Shown: positions 34,623-47,370 of the stretch, in pieces
Layout of the letters: every line of letters begins with the position of its first letter
Position numbering within the stretch: position 1 is the stretch's first letter
From: Diphasiastrum complanatum
Lineage: Eukaryota > Streptophyta > Lycopodiopsida > Lycopodiales > Lycopodiaceae
Length of the DNA stretch: 64,000 bases
Assembly: GCA_029204225.1 (NCBI GenBank)
Contig: CM055106.1
Coordinates: 40,081,827-40,145,826, forward strand
Reading direction: 5' to 3'
Translations under genes and position numbers: made by a program
The notes under the pieces: generated by a model
The model's database searches: none
Told to the model about the DNA's origin: nothing
What the model saw: only the letters and a program-made list of their open reading frames with translations

Positions 34623-35210
34623 TGATATGATGACGTCAGTGGCAGAGCGTTAGGACATGCCTAATCCATTTCTCTTTTAATCCATGATTAGTTATAGATT
34701 GTTTAGTCTATCTGATCTGGTGTGCTACTCTGAATGTATAAGATATATACAGTAGCAAATAGACAATAGACAGAACACATAATAGGAGACAAGTTTTGTG
34801 AGCAGGATCCACAGAGATCCAAGAAGTCCGCTAGTAAGCGAGACATTACTCATGGGAGAACATCGCTTCTCTCACGCCAACACATTATGTGGGTTTGTCA
34901 TATAGCGCTCGAAAAGCAAGAGGATCAATAGATGATACTGTAGCTATTATGCACATATCACTCTTAGTTTTGTCTGATTTTGAATGAATTATTGTCTATT
35001 ATCGCATGTGTATCTCACTCATTTGTTTTATCTATTCCGCACACTGGTTCAATTTTTGTTGAATGCTATATTAATCTAAAATGTAGGTCAGCAGTGTCTG
35101 TCTACAATTTGGAGGATTGTAGGAATGATATAGTTGGCAGTGACCAGCAATCATATCTGAAATCCATCCGAATTGTTCTTCGTTTGCGATTAATTTGATT
35201 TCACTTCAGC
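34623..35210 (+). mobile_element. Copia A-family LTR with degenerate primer-binding site
   Basis: Starts about TGATATGATGACGTCAGTGG and shares with LTR A the TGACGTCA palindrome (34631-34638), the CTTCTCTCACGCCAACACA block and TTTGTCTGATTTTGAATG. It has a TATA-like TATAAGATATATA at about 34738. At 35215-35229 the sequence TCAATATCAGAGCTCG is a decayed TGGTATCAGAGC primer-binding site, in the same place as in LTR A. Confidence 0.7.
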
Positions 35211-35229
35211 AATGTCAATATCAGAGCTC

Positions 35230-36262
<1,033 letters not shown>

Positions 36263-36503
36263 ATTTTCAAAAGACTTTATAAATTGATCTATATGTCTCA
36301 AACACAAAACCTCTCTGTCTCAATTTATAGATTAGTCTATTTCTTCTCTTACATAAACCAAAGTAAAAGACATTCATTCATCCATTCAATAGAAATTCAA
36401 CATATAAATCACAAGATTTATGGATCTTCTACATTCATACAAGTTTCTCTAGTCTTTCTCATTCGGACAACTAATTCTAAATCTTTCTTTATTATTTACA
36501 TAC

Positions 36504-36508
<5 letters not shown>

Positions 36509-36600
<92 letters not shown>

Positions 36601-36626
36601 CACACACACGCACACACACACACACA
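36509..36626 (+). repeat. (CT)n microsatellite, about 44 units, followed by (CA)n
   Basis: Longest pure CT run in the window (36509-36597), then ATACACACACGCACACAC. Confidence 0.95.
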
Positions 36627-36732
36627 AAATAGTGACAATCTAGCACACAAAATATCTCACAAATTGTTTTACTCATAACCTCTCACACACACAATTTTTT
36701 CCTTTCTCTCACACATACACACTTAGACTTGA

Positions 36733-36733
<1 letters not shown>

Positions 36734-36776
<43 letters not shown>
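36734..36776 (+). repeat. (CA)n microsatellite
   Basis: About 21 uninterrupted CA units. Confidence 0.95.
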
Positions 36777-36778
<2 letters not shown>

Positions 36779-37048
36779 CCATCTCTTTTGTCAAAGCATA
36801 AAATCGAAACATACAAAACAAAGATTAATCTCATATTCTATCTAACCATATGGAGATCTCAACAATTGCTATAGGATGAGGCACTTTAGGATTGCTCCAA
36901 AGTCATTCCAAAGTGCTATATGCCTCCACAAGGCTAAGGTGAAAAATGAACTCGTGGGAAGGTAAAACACACACTATAAGAATTTGACATATAATTTATC
37001 TAACAGATCCTGACATCTTTGAAAAATAGTACAAATGTCAAATGGATT

Positions 37049-37113
37049 GATGACTTGGATGTCAAAAATCAATATTGCAACAAAAATTCATTGTTTTTGA
37101 CGTCCATGTCATC
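37049..37113. repeat. 20-bp inverted repeat (foldback hairpin)
   Basis: GATGACTTGGATGTCAAAAA (37049-37068) pairs with TTTTTGACGTCCATGTCATC (37094-37113); 18 of 20 positions are complementary, with a 25-base loop. It could be a decayed MITE or foldback element or a small-RNA-like hairpin. Confidence 0.6.
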
Positions 37114-40100
37114 CAACAATGGATGCCAATTACTCATAAAGTATAGGCCACCTACCTGGTTGCCAATTAGTCTGAAGGAATTCAAAGGTTTAACTATGCA
37201 TCAAAATCTGACTAATCATTTACAAGTGTATTCGAGCCAAGTGCCAAAAGCTGTTGGAAAAAAAAGGTCCTCAATGGTTTGACGTGTTGGAATCCAACAA
37301 AATCTAAAATTTTCTAAAATCCATCGGAAGCAAATGTCAAAGTCTCCGTGTTTTGTTGTACTGGAGAGAAATATTACTTTCACAATGTTCCATAAATGCA
37401 GAATTTTAAGTATCATTTTGACATTAAAAAAAAGCATCAATGAAAATGGAGCTTTGTGCTATTCTAGGTGAGACTCAAATATAAATTTGGAGACTTGCAG
37501 GTAAGAACCTGCTCTAGCAAGCATAAATACCTAGTTTGACTCTTTAATTTGCATAGCACATTAGCAATGTCATTTCCCATAATTCTGCTCCAAAGACAAT
37601 GCAAAAAACTTGCTTCAAAGACAATAGAGTCTTGTACATTCACAAGCAACCATTTCATACACAGTGTCCCATACCATAAGAAATAGCTCTAACCTTGTTG
37701 CTAGCCATTTGTGTACTCGGTAGGCCGGGCACTATGAACAAAATGCCCTATAAGCTTACCCAACAAAATTTAATACAAAGGGCAAATCCATAATTCACCC
37801 CTAGTTCAATATGAGTACTATTGTTGCTTGGGCCAAGAAAAACTCCATTTGGATAATGACCTCACTACTGACATAGCCATTATCCGCATATCATCCACCT
37901 AGGGTTGGCTCAGTTGGTTAGCTTCCCATCCAAAATGCATTCTATGCATATCACAAAAATATTTATAAATGTTTGTAGGTACTTGCTAGCTTCAGATTTG
38001 AGCAAGATACCCACAAAGATAACGTATATGATGGCGATGGCGATGGAGGTTGAGGCTAGTCTGGATGCTTTGTCAGCGGGCAATGGCCACCCCTCTGCGT
38101 CGGAGGGTGATGTAGATCGCGGCTGCCCCCCCCCTCTCCTCCCTTGCATTGCTGCATGCCTGCCTTGCTGAGTCCTCTACCATGTGTGGAGACGACATCC
38201 TGTCTGCCGGTTCCTTGGCCCTTTCCTCTTCGCTTCTTCCTTCTTCTCTTCCTCCTTCTTCTCCTTCTCTTTCTGCTGCCCCCCTTGGTGCTTTCTCATC
38301 CTTCCATGTGCCTGCTTGTGCTCCTCCTTTGCTTGCGCTTTGTCTTTCTTTGTTATGATCTCTAAATCCATTTCTCCAGTTGGAAGCAATTTTTTGGTGG
38401 AGAACCCACTACAATTGAAACTGAATATGAATTTTCGATCACAAGTTTTATTGTCTCCTACCAAAATGCATTATCTCCATTGGGGAGACCTTCGAGCATA
38501 CTGAAAAAAAACAAAAACACAAGTACATGTTGTTAATTAAGGATCAGTTATTAGGAATTATGAATATCTGAATGTGATTGTGAATAAATAGATTACCTCT
38601 AGCAGCTTATCTTGTTGTGCAAGCCAATTGAAAAAATATTTGGCATCGAATATCGTATATCAACCACAGCTAACAGAATCAAGCTGTTGGGAGGACTGTA
38701 GTATTTATAATGAAATAGATCAGTACCATGTAATGTGTAAAGTTGTCTTTTCCCCAATAATCATGTACATATTTTACAAATGTGGTGCAATGATTTTGCA
38801 AAGTCCTCATATCTTCTAATGATAGGTTTTCTTTCCAAATAACACCTATGAGTTTGTCTAAGTTGTTTTACACTTGTTTTCACTCGATTACTTACATCCA
38901 GTGTTTATGTTGCTTGAACAATTTCTTTGCCAATTCCGTATCTAACACTAGATTCTTTGCATGTGTGATTGGATAAGAATCTTCTTGCTTTAGCGCCTCC
39001 AATTAATGGCTTATTAGGAACATTTTCTTTTTTGCCCATTGCCATAATTGAAAGCTACAATCCGTAAATGCTTCAAACTACAATAAGTGAAATTGTACAG
39101 ATCTAGCATACCTTACTTTTGTAATGTCTATGGCATGCTAAAAAATCGTCCCGCCTCATATTTCATTGTAAGCATACAAAGATTTCAAAAGTGCTCATCC
39201 TGCTTTAGTTTTTGCTACTCTTGCTTCATTTTTGCAATGAGCACACCAAGATTTACAATCTTAAAGCTCTAGCCCCGAATTTTGAAACGAGCGTGCAGAG
39301 AAGTTATTACATCTCATGCTTAACTAACTAATGTCTAAAGTTAACCATACTAGTTCAATGTCGAGCAGGGCCGGAAACTCGGAAAATGGCGACCAAAAGT
39401 TACCAGTTCACATTCTCTCTTTACATAACCTCTCTCTAAAGTGAAATTTCTTAAAGGGCCCATTTTGAGCCCATATTTCTCCTAATGTGAGGACAAACTA
39501 GTTAGTTACTTGAGAGTTAGTTGGATGTGACATGAGAGTGGAGAGCTAAGAAACAATATTCAGTTGTAGACAGCGACAACCAAGAAACAAAATGGCGGGT
39601 AAAAGAAAGAGAAGATAGAAAAGAGAAACACACGAAGTAGCAAAGGGCAAACACAATGAACACAAAGAAGACAGAAGTTAGCGATGAGGCTAACAAGTCA
39701 AGGAGTTCATGAGTTGATGAGAAAGTGGATGTTTGAGGAGTAGTGTGTCGACAACGAACAATTTAGAGATCAGTCAGTGGATCGAAATCGAGAAATTCAG
39801 AGAAGGATAGTCGATTTGATGTGTTGATGATCAAACTAGTGACAAGCGAAGTTGTTGTGTGAATGCGCATTAGTTGCATAGAGTTTGTAAAGAAGCTATT
39901 GTCATTGGAATGAGAATCCTTGAAATACTTCTTATCAATTTTGTGTACTATCTGTTGCATATAATTGTGTATTCAGTGTTCCTGATATTCTGTTGTTAAA
40001 CTGAGATGAATTGTGAGTGCGAGTAAGAGATTATTTGTTGTACAAGTGTGAGATTGTAGATCTGAGATTATAAATCTGTTGTTTGTGAATGGAAAATTCG

Positions 40101-40395
40101 TAGGATGCATGATAAGTGAGTAGATCTTAACTAAGTTACTCGTGATGATAGACCAGAGTTATGATGTTGAATGCTTATAATAAGTTTGTTGAACTATGCT
40201 TGTCATGTTTCACTTCCTATAGAAATGTTGATGAATTGAAGTCTGTTTGGAACAAGAAATAATGTCGGTTGTTTGAGTATGAGTGATAAGTTGCTTGACT
40301 GCTTAGTTCAAGTTCTGAACAGGTGTTTGTGATTGAGCAGAGCGTTCAACATTGGTAGAAGATTGATTAACCGAGAGAGAAAAGTACCAACATTC
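37114..40395. other. No gene seen; low-complexity and spacer DNA
   Basis: No domain-bearing frame. 37902-37920 reads GGTTGGCTCAGTTGGTTAGC-like tRNA A-box sequence without a following B box. 38220-38290 is a CTTCCTCTTC pyrimidine tract; the frame 38024-38171 across the GC-rich 38040-38170 lacks support. 39400-40390 has no recognisable content. Confidence 0.5.
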
Positions 40396-40399
40396 TCTC

Positions 40400-40731
40400 T
40401 TGAACAACTTGCAAGGATTGCTCACAATAGCAACATGTGAAATGAAAGAAGAAGACGAGGGAGCACAAGTCTTGTTCTGGGAGAAGCTCAATGCAATGAT
40501 CATAAAAAATAATCATAGTCGACTAGATTTTCATGGGTTTATGGTAGATGAGGCACCAGCAAACTGGTGTGCAATCAGGAAAGTATACAATCAAGGTAAC
40601 ACTATGGATGGTAAGGAGAGATCATGGTTATTTCACTAGGAGCAAAGCCTTAAAATTCACATAGAAAGATATGTCACTAAAGAGCACAGAAAGCGTCATG
40701 TTGAAGTGTGAAAATTGGAGGAAGTCAACAA

Positions 40732-40784
<53 letters not shown>

Positions 40785-41790
40785 AATTTCTATGTATAGA
40801 TAGATCATAACGTGGTGGAGCACAAGAAAATTGAGAGACAATGACCTTCAATATATGGATTCTTGGATGAGTTGGTGGAATCTCATAATAGCCCATTGGA
40901 AAAATCTGATGTCTCCTGTAAGACTCTAATCTGGAAATCACTTCAATCTTGCATGTATATACAAATTTTTATGAAGTCAATAGATTAATATATTAATTTT
41001 TATTTTTTTAATGTTGCAGATCGTCAATGTTGATAATGTGGAGGACCTAGCACAAACACCACAAACAAATTTGGCAGAGTCAGTGCATGGTAGTTGGTTA
41101 GCTGGAGAAGGACAAAGAAAACAAATTTCTCTCTATGATGCTATTGTGACTGATCTTGCAAACGCCATTTTGCAAACAACCAAACAAATTTCATTCAACG
41201 AGGGAAGACACATAGGACGTGGACCAAGTTTGCAAGATCGCATTGATCGGGTGTTTTGCAGAGCAAATGCAACACCTCAACCTAGGTTTGTTAATCGTGT
41301 GGTGCAATGTGCTATGACAGGGACTAACATGGAAGAGAACCCACAAATGCATGGTGATAGCACAACTTTCAGAAGAAAAAGAAGATCAATGAGGGTGTGA
41401 ATGATTGTGATAGCCATAGACCTGAGTACACCACACATACTCGAAAGTAGAGTATTCATGGTGGACGTAGCAGAGTGACTATAGAGGAAGAGCCAAAAGT
41501 TATCGGTGTTGCACAACAAAACGAGGTGGAGACAACAGCACAAAATGGAAAAAGAGTTGTTGAGAGAAATGTAAATGATGCACTTTGGGCTATTACAAGA
41601 TTACCACCTAGAAGCAAAGTCAAATGTATGGGATGGCTAGAAAGAAAAGGGAGATGTGACCAAAAAATGGCTAGAGGAGAAAAGGGCAAACTCGCTCCTT
41701 GTTTCTTTGGTATGTAACAATACAACACATGGAAGAAAGGACAATTCATGTACTTTTGTAGCAACAATGTTCAACACACATGGAATCCCT
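40400..41790 (+). mobile_element. DDE-type DNA transposase remnant with intron-like breaks
   Basis: First piece (40400-40710) reads FWEKLNAMI, LDFHGFMVDEAPANWCAIRK, GKERSWLFH, a stop, then EQSLKIH. This resembles a plant transposase core with the catalytic-Asp motif GFM-x-DEA-x-ANW and a following LFHW-x-QSL. A (GA)n run and spacer follow. A second piece (about 41020-41400) begins after the acceptor-like TTTAATGTTGCAG and reads NLAESVHGSWLAGEG, SLYDAIVTDLANAI and GRGPSLQDRIDR. A third (41460-41760) reads ALWAITRLPPRSKVKCMGWL with a Cys-containing tail, then is cut by Copia G. Family assignment (MULE-like or related) is from memory of the motif style and is uncertain. Confidence 0.45.
40734..40783 (+). 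repeat. (GA)n microsatellite
   Basis: About 25 GA units within the spacer between transposase pieces. Confidence 0.95.
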
Positions 41791-42159
41791 ACCCTCTCAT
41801 CCATAGAAGCAGAATACATTGTTGCTTCTCAAACTATCAAGAAAGAAATTTGGTTGAGAAATTTACTATCAGATATTAGTCTAAATTAGTCCACTCCTAC
41901 AATTATGTTTTGTGATAATTAGAGTGTTGTTGCCTTATCGGCCAACCCTAGATTTCACTCTAGGAGTAAGCACATTGGGATTCAATATCACTATGTAAGG
42001 AGTAAGGTTCTCAACAGAGATGTAAGCTTAACATATTGTCAGACGCAAAACATGATCGCAGATGTGTTTACCAAGGCTTTGAGCATTGATACACACAACA
42101 AATGTTGTGCATTGCTTAGTCTAAAGATCAAGGCATTCACAGATCCAGATTAAGGGGGG
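41790..42159 (+). mobile_element. Copia G: RNase H 3' end and polypurine tract
   Basis: Starts abruptly with SSIEAEYIVASQTIKKEIWLR (the T-S-S-T/S-E-A-E-Y motif of Copia RNase H), then CDN, ANPRFHSRSKHI, RSKVLNRDVS, MIADVFTKALS and LLSLKIKAF, with two stops. The polypurine tract AAGGGGGG (42152-42159) precedes the LTR. Everything upstream in the element is missing. Sister copy in reverse at 47381-48580. Confidence 0.9.
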
Positions 42160-42414
42160 TGTTGGATATATTCCTCTACTCTCCTAAATTCCATGTTAAT
42201 CTAGTTCCATTCATATTGTTGTTGTTTTACACGCATTGTGACACAGTCTGCAAAAATACACTATTATCAAAGACAGACAAGAGAGCGGCAGTCCCGACTT
42301 GTCGGAGTCACCTGACTTGTCGAAGTCACCCGACTTGTCAGAGTTAGCCGAACTATCAGGAAAGCCCGACTTGGCCGACTTATCGGGGAGTCCGACTTAT
42401 CGACTCAACCAACT
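42160..42414 (+). mobile_element. Copia G LTR (truncated) with CCGACTTGTC repeats
   Basis: Starts TGTTGGATATATTCCTCTAC and matches the reverse copy at 47370 downward. 42290-42410 holds about seven variants of CCGACTTGTCGGAGT. The match to the sister LTR ends at CGACTCAACCAACTAT (about 42414), where D-type LTR sequence takes over. Confidence 0.85.
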
Positions 42415-42660
42415 ATACTTTGAAAATTGGTGGAAAGTACCTCTATTATTCACTAACTTGACTTTTAGGCCTCTAAATCATTTAACTCCTAAAAGTCACT
42501 TTTATTGCTCACTATTAATGAAATAACTATGTGATCACTAGATTGGACTTACACACATAGGGTGCCAATTCCCTCACACTTATTCACTACTCTAGATTTA
42601 TCATATATGCACAAGAAATGATGTCCCGCCAAGCCCCAATAGTATCCCTAACCAAAATTG
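42415..42660 (-). mobile_element. Fragment of a D-family LTR, reverse orientation
   Basis: Reverse complement of LTR D start: minus strand reads GGGATACTATTGGGG (compare GGGATACTGTTAGAG), GGGAATTGGCACCCTATGTG, TAAGTCCAATCTAGTGATCA and ACATAGTTATTT. A short stretch resembling D's purine tract (ACCAATTTTGGTTAGGGATA) lies outside it, so the element would extend to the right but does not. Confidence 0.65.
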
Positions 42661-43899
42661 GTGATAGTTCCACTACACCTTTTCAACGTTGAATGTTGTA
42701 TGGTGGACATTGAGACGATGATTCTTGAGAGATTGATCGCGTGCATAATAGAATGGTCAATATGTTCTTAGTCACTATGGATAGATCAAGCAAGTTAGTC
42801 AAGTTTGCATGAAGTTATATAAGAGAGGGTTTAAGCTAGTGAATAAAGTGTTTTACTTCATTCATTAAAAGTATAATGATCTAAAATCCCAAGATCCGCA
42901 ATATTGTCATTCAGTTAAGAACCTTGAAATTTGAGAGAACAATAGGGATTGTGATCATTTTGCCTTCCTTGGTACTACATTTCTTAAATTTGAAATCAAT
43001 GGGAAAAAGATATATTCGTCAAGTGATGCTCACAAGTGAAATCAAAATAACAGCTTGCAAAAGAATATGTTGTGCTATTCTAAATCAGATCATATATCAC
43101 ACTTCTTGCAACGTGAGTTCATAGTTCATAAGAAAAACTGTCCAATAAAAATGTTATATTGAGAGACAAATGGAAAGAATCACGTAATAGATGTGTATAC
43201 TTGGTTATTAACATATTGTTTCAATAGAGTATTCAGCCGATTTTTCTGTGCAGTTACGAGTTCCTAGTAAAACTCATCTAGTTTTGTGCAATTACGAGCT
43301 CTTAGTAAAACTAATCTAGAATTCTACATTATCGCTCTCAACTCTGCAGTTTTTCTTTACATACGATAACCATTCATAGTGATAAGTAATTTTTTTGACA
43401 GAAAAAATTATATATATATATTATATAATAAGTTTGTTGTGAGAAAGGTTGTATGTAGATCACATATACGCTAAATTGTAGTCACGGCAATCAACGGACA
43501 CCGACCGGAGAAGCGCGCAAAGCTGCCCTTTAGGCAAGCCAATTATAATAACTGAAATATTTTACAGCACGCAAAATTGCCGCGTCTAAACATTCCCCTT
43601 TTCCATGGCCAGTTTTTGCCAAGGCAAGGCTGAAAACCAAAATTTTCAAAAAGAGGCCATCACGTCAAGAGTACACTATAATTACCTTAAGCAACAGACG
43701 GTTTTAATCTACAATATTACAATATGAGTCCAACCTTTGGTATAATCAGAGATACATGTGATTCGAAATTGCATTAGCGTCGCTAGTGCTCAGAAGAAGG
43801 CGCTAAGCCGAATGCAGCCATCGCCAATCGAGAGTGAAGTAGAAACGATATCGTCTTGTGTACCAGCCAGCAATAAGCTCAACTGTCAGCTATACTGCC

Positions 43900-43901
<2 letters not shown>
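42661..43901. other. No gene seen
   Basis: AT-rich spacer; 42950-43120 and 43758-43880 have short frames with no recognisable domain. Confidence 0.5.

Positions 43902-43996
<95 letters not shown>
43902..43996 (+). repeat. (GT)n(GA)n compound microsatellite
   Basis: About 18 GT units directly followed by about 28 GA units. Confidence 0.95.
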
Positions 43997-43998
<2 letters not shown>

Positions 43999-44489
43999 AA
44001 GCAAGTTTTATTTCTTTTATAACAACTATATAGATAGGTGCATTTGGTGTTATCAAATCTAGTATAAGGAAATAACAATTTATATATAGGTGACTTGTTG
44101 GTATCAACTCTAATTATAGCTAAAATCTTTCATCTCAGGTTATCTTTTTATGTTTTTTGCATAACATAAAGATACTAGTATAATTTTCACAAATGTACAA
44201 GTACAAAATAAAGTCAGCAGCCCAAGGCCACAAATGTCAGACCCCAAGTAGGGGGGATATACAAAGAGAAGGACAAAATGGACTACAAGCACACCACGCA
44301 GGGAGGCTGTCCATCCATACTCAAAATATAAAGTTAACGACTAGGTAATGGCCAAAAAATGTAAAGCACTTGATCGAATTGTCACGCCCGATCGTAAGAT
44401 ACTTGGACGAACTAGAAGTTGGTGAGGAAATTGAGATTCACGTGGGTATGGATCCGGCGTTGCATCTACCCCTTGATGCCGGTACCATC
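43997..44489. other. No gene seen
   Basis: Spacer before the 3' end of the minus-strand LINE. Confidence 0.4.
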
Positions 44490-46670
44490 ATCCTTTTTGT
44501 TGTTTTTTGTGTTGTGGCAGTTATCCGATTCTTTTTCATCTTTCTATACAGTCCTGCGTCTTGGAGATGCTTTAGCTGGCTGTGGTTGAGTCGAACTGGA
44601 ACTGCAATACATAGGAGAATAGCATGTGTTACGTTGGGCAAGTTTGCGTTGTTATAGAGCTGGAACAAAGAGCCGTCGTAGGAGCAGCTGCACCATCAAA
44701 AACCATATGATTTTGAGAAGTCCAAACCTGCCATAGAATAGAGAGCCTGCAAACATGCCAAATAGTAAGTGCAGCACAGTCCTGAATCAGAGAATCACCA
44801 AGCAAGGCAGCACGCTGAGTGAGCACAGGAGGAACTCCCCATTGACCAAGCAGGTGAGTGAAATCTGTCCACAGGGAACAGCAATAGTGGAAAAACAAGT
44901 GCTCAGCAGTTTCATCCTCCAGTTGGCAAACCGGACAAAGACGGTCCGTGAGAAAAGGCCACTTGGCACGGAGAGGGAGGGACTTGGAAAGAATGCGGTA
45001 AGCCAAATAGCGAAGTTTTTTGACCGGAATAGAACGGAGGGCCCGAAAGCGGGCATGCCAGATAGAAGGGGGATCAGTAAGGGACCAGAGAGAGTTAAAA
45101 TAGTCAGGAAAAAGAGAAGGATAGCGGTGAGGGCTCAAGAGAGGGGGCCCAATCAGCAAGGGAAGAGGACGGACCAAAGCTAAGACAAAAACTAAGAGCA
45201 AAGAAGGAGATAGAAGCTAAAAAAGAGTGTTCCCCAGGAGTAAGAGAAGAGCCCAAAAGAAGCTTGCAGGGAGGAACATGAAGTAGTTGACCAAAAGAAA
45301 GAAGACCCTTCCGAGCCAAAGAAAAAGAAAGGCGAGGGTAAGCCGCAAAAAGAGGAGCAGCAATAGAGGGAAAGAGGGTGGAGGTCCAAATCGGATCAGT
45401 CGTATGAAGAACAGAAGGAGAAGTGTGATGAAAGACATAAAAGAGATTCAAAAGGGCCATGCTGAGGTTCTTTAGAATAAAAGGACCATGAAGTCGAAAA
45501 GACCCCTCAAAAGCAAGGAGCTGACAGAATGAAGGAGAAGGGCGAAGAAGGGGAGGAACCGCAACAGCCCTAGACAGAAAAGAAAGAAGAAGAAAATGTC
45601 AAGACTGAGAGGGGGAGGGAAGGGTAGACAAGACAAAAGACTCATTCTTAAGCAGGGGATCAGGAATACTAAGAACACCATCAGAGATAGGGGACGTACA
45701 AATAGACCATGGGAGAAGAGGTCATTTGTTAGCCCAGACACCAGTGAAGAGGAGAGATTTAGTACTAAGAAAGATAGAGGGAAAAAAAAATCGAGTAGGC
45801 AGCAAGGATGTGGCGGGCAACAATGACCCAGGAGGCAAAGGACATATAGCAAGGGTCCCAGGGTAAAAGTTTACAAGTAAAAGAGGCTAGGAACCAGGAG
45901 GAATGCTGAGCAAAAGAAAGATTCAAGCCAAAAGGAACGCCCAGAAGTCAGGTGATAGAACCATGGGGAATAACAGCAATACCCAAAGAAATAACCCAAG
46001 GAGGATGAAAGGGACCAATGACATGAAGCTCAGACTTCCCCTTATTGAGGACAGAGGAAGAGTAATGACAGAATTCAGAGAAATGGGAGAGGAGGTGTCG
46101 AACATGAGGTTCTGAAAGAAGAGAAAAAAGGGTAACATCATTAGCAAAGAGCTGGTGAGAGAGAGGGCCGATAGGAGAATAGACAGGAGCTATAGAGCGA
46201 GAAAGGATAGCCTCCCGAAGGGCACGAGAAAAGGGCTCAGTGGCAATGGCAAATAGCAAAGGGGGGAGCAGACAGCCTTGACGAATCCTCAAGCGAAGAG
46301 AAAAGGGAGCAGACATGCAACCGTTAAAATGGAGCACAGAAGAAGAGGAAAGATAAAAAGCCCGAATGAGAGCAAGAAAGGGGGAAGGAATACAAAGGGC
46401 ACGACAGTAGCAGAAAAGATACTTCGAACCAATGCGGTCAAAAGCCTTGTCCAAGTCGAGACGAAGAATGATAGAGGGAGTAGAGGAGGAGGAAAGAGAG
46501 TTAGTCATAATCCTGATGTTAAGGATAGAGAAGCTGATGCCTGTCTGGAAACTGAGGCACATGGTGAAGCAGTTGACGATATGCCTCCTGCATACAAAGA
46601 TGAAGCGTAACGCGAGGCTGACATTGAGATACATGCTTGCACATAGGAGGGCACCCACGGCGACTGCCAC
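44490..46670 (-). mobile_element. LINE (non-LTR retrotransposon) reverse transcriptase and zinc-finger tail, broken
   Basis: Minus strand. 46670-45948 is the RT: LRLDLDKAFDRI (first catalytic Asp), SLRLRIRQGCLLPPLLFAI (the family's RQGCPLSP block), and FANDVTLFS where the family has FADD, so the second Asp of the catalytic pair is Asn-preceded and altered. 45852-45104 continues the thumb/linker in several frames. 45201-44629 is the RVT zinc-finger domain: FRALRSIPVKKLRYLAYRIL, CPVCQLEDETAEHLFFHYC, and WQVWTSQNHMVFDG. A T-rich plus-strand stretch at 44495-44520 may be the poly(A) end. Frameshifts make it inactive. Type resembles plant L1-like elements. Confidence 0.88.
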
Positions 46671-47083
46671 ACTTCCCTGTCAGCACTAAAGGCGGCAGCT
46701 GAGGAATAGGACGTGCTTGACGCAACTGTCGAGCTGCCCGAGGAGGCTGAACACGATGCTCTAGGAGTGCAGCTCGCCGGCAAACTAGCTTGATATAAGG
46801 AGAGGCCTGACATGGAGATACCAGGGCTTTGCAAGACAACACCAGAAAAATGAATGGGGGCTCCATCATGAGCAGCAGAGAGAAGGCCAGCAGCCAACAA
46901 AGCTGGCAGCAGGGCAGCATAAGGCAAAGGAGGCAAAGAAGAAGACGACAACTGAGGATCAGGGTCCACCATAGAAGAGGAGGAGAGTGGTGGAAAAAGC
47001 TGTAGTGAGGGGGGGGGGAAATGGTTGAGGAGCGTCAGACAGAGAAGACAACAAAGATTGCAAGAGAGAATTACATTGTTCAA
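46505..47083 (-). mobile_element. LINE 5' segment: Ser/Ala-rich ORF start
   Basis: Open frame on the minus strand rich in Ser, Ala, Leu and Pro (SSSSLPPLPYAALLPALLAA and similar), overlapping the upstream edge of the LINE RT in another frame. It may be the N-terminal part of ORF1 joined by internal deletion to the middle of ORF2. I recognise no domain in it; assignment rests on position. Confidence 0.4.
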
Positions 47084-47089
47084 ATTCTA

Positions 47090-47370
47090 TGGATCTTCAA
47101 TTTTGATGGATGTTCCTATGTCTTTGCACAATGGAGTCAGGATAGTCCTCGACGATAGTCGGTTGAGTTGATAATTCAAACTCCCTAATAAGTCAGACAA
47201 GGCAACTAGTTGAGTTAGTCGGGCAAGTCGGTAAGTTGGATGAGCCTTTCAACTTGTCTCTGATAATAAGGTATTTTTGCAGACTGTGTAACAATGTGTG
47301 TAAAACTACAACAATATGAATGGAAGTAGATTAACATGGGATTTAGGACAGTAGAGGAATAAATCCAACA
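47090..47370 (-). mobile_element. Copia G' LTR, reverse orientation (truncated)
   Basis: Minus strand starts TGTTGGATTTATTCCTCTAC at 47370, next to the polypurine tract, and parallels the LTR at 42160. It stops near 47090 where the LINE begins. Confidence 0.85.

Noticed and set aside
38024-38504. GC-rich open frames as a small gene
   Set aside because: Frames come from biased pyrimidine and C-rich composition; no domain, promoter or splice support.
45079-46689. Plus-strand Lys/Arg/Glu-rich open frames across 44.7-46.7 kb
   Set aside because: They are shadows of the minus-strand LINE, whose RT and zinc-finger motifs are clear.
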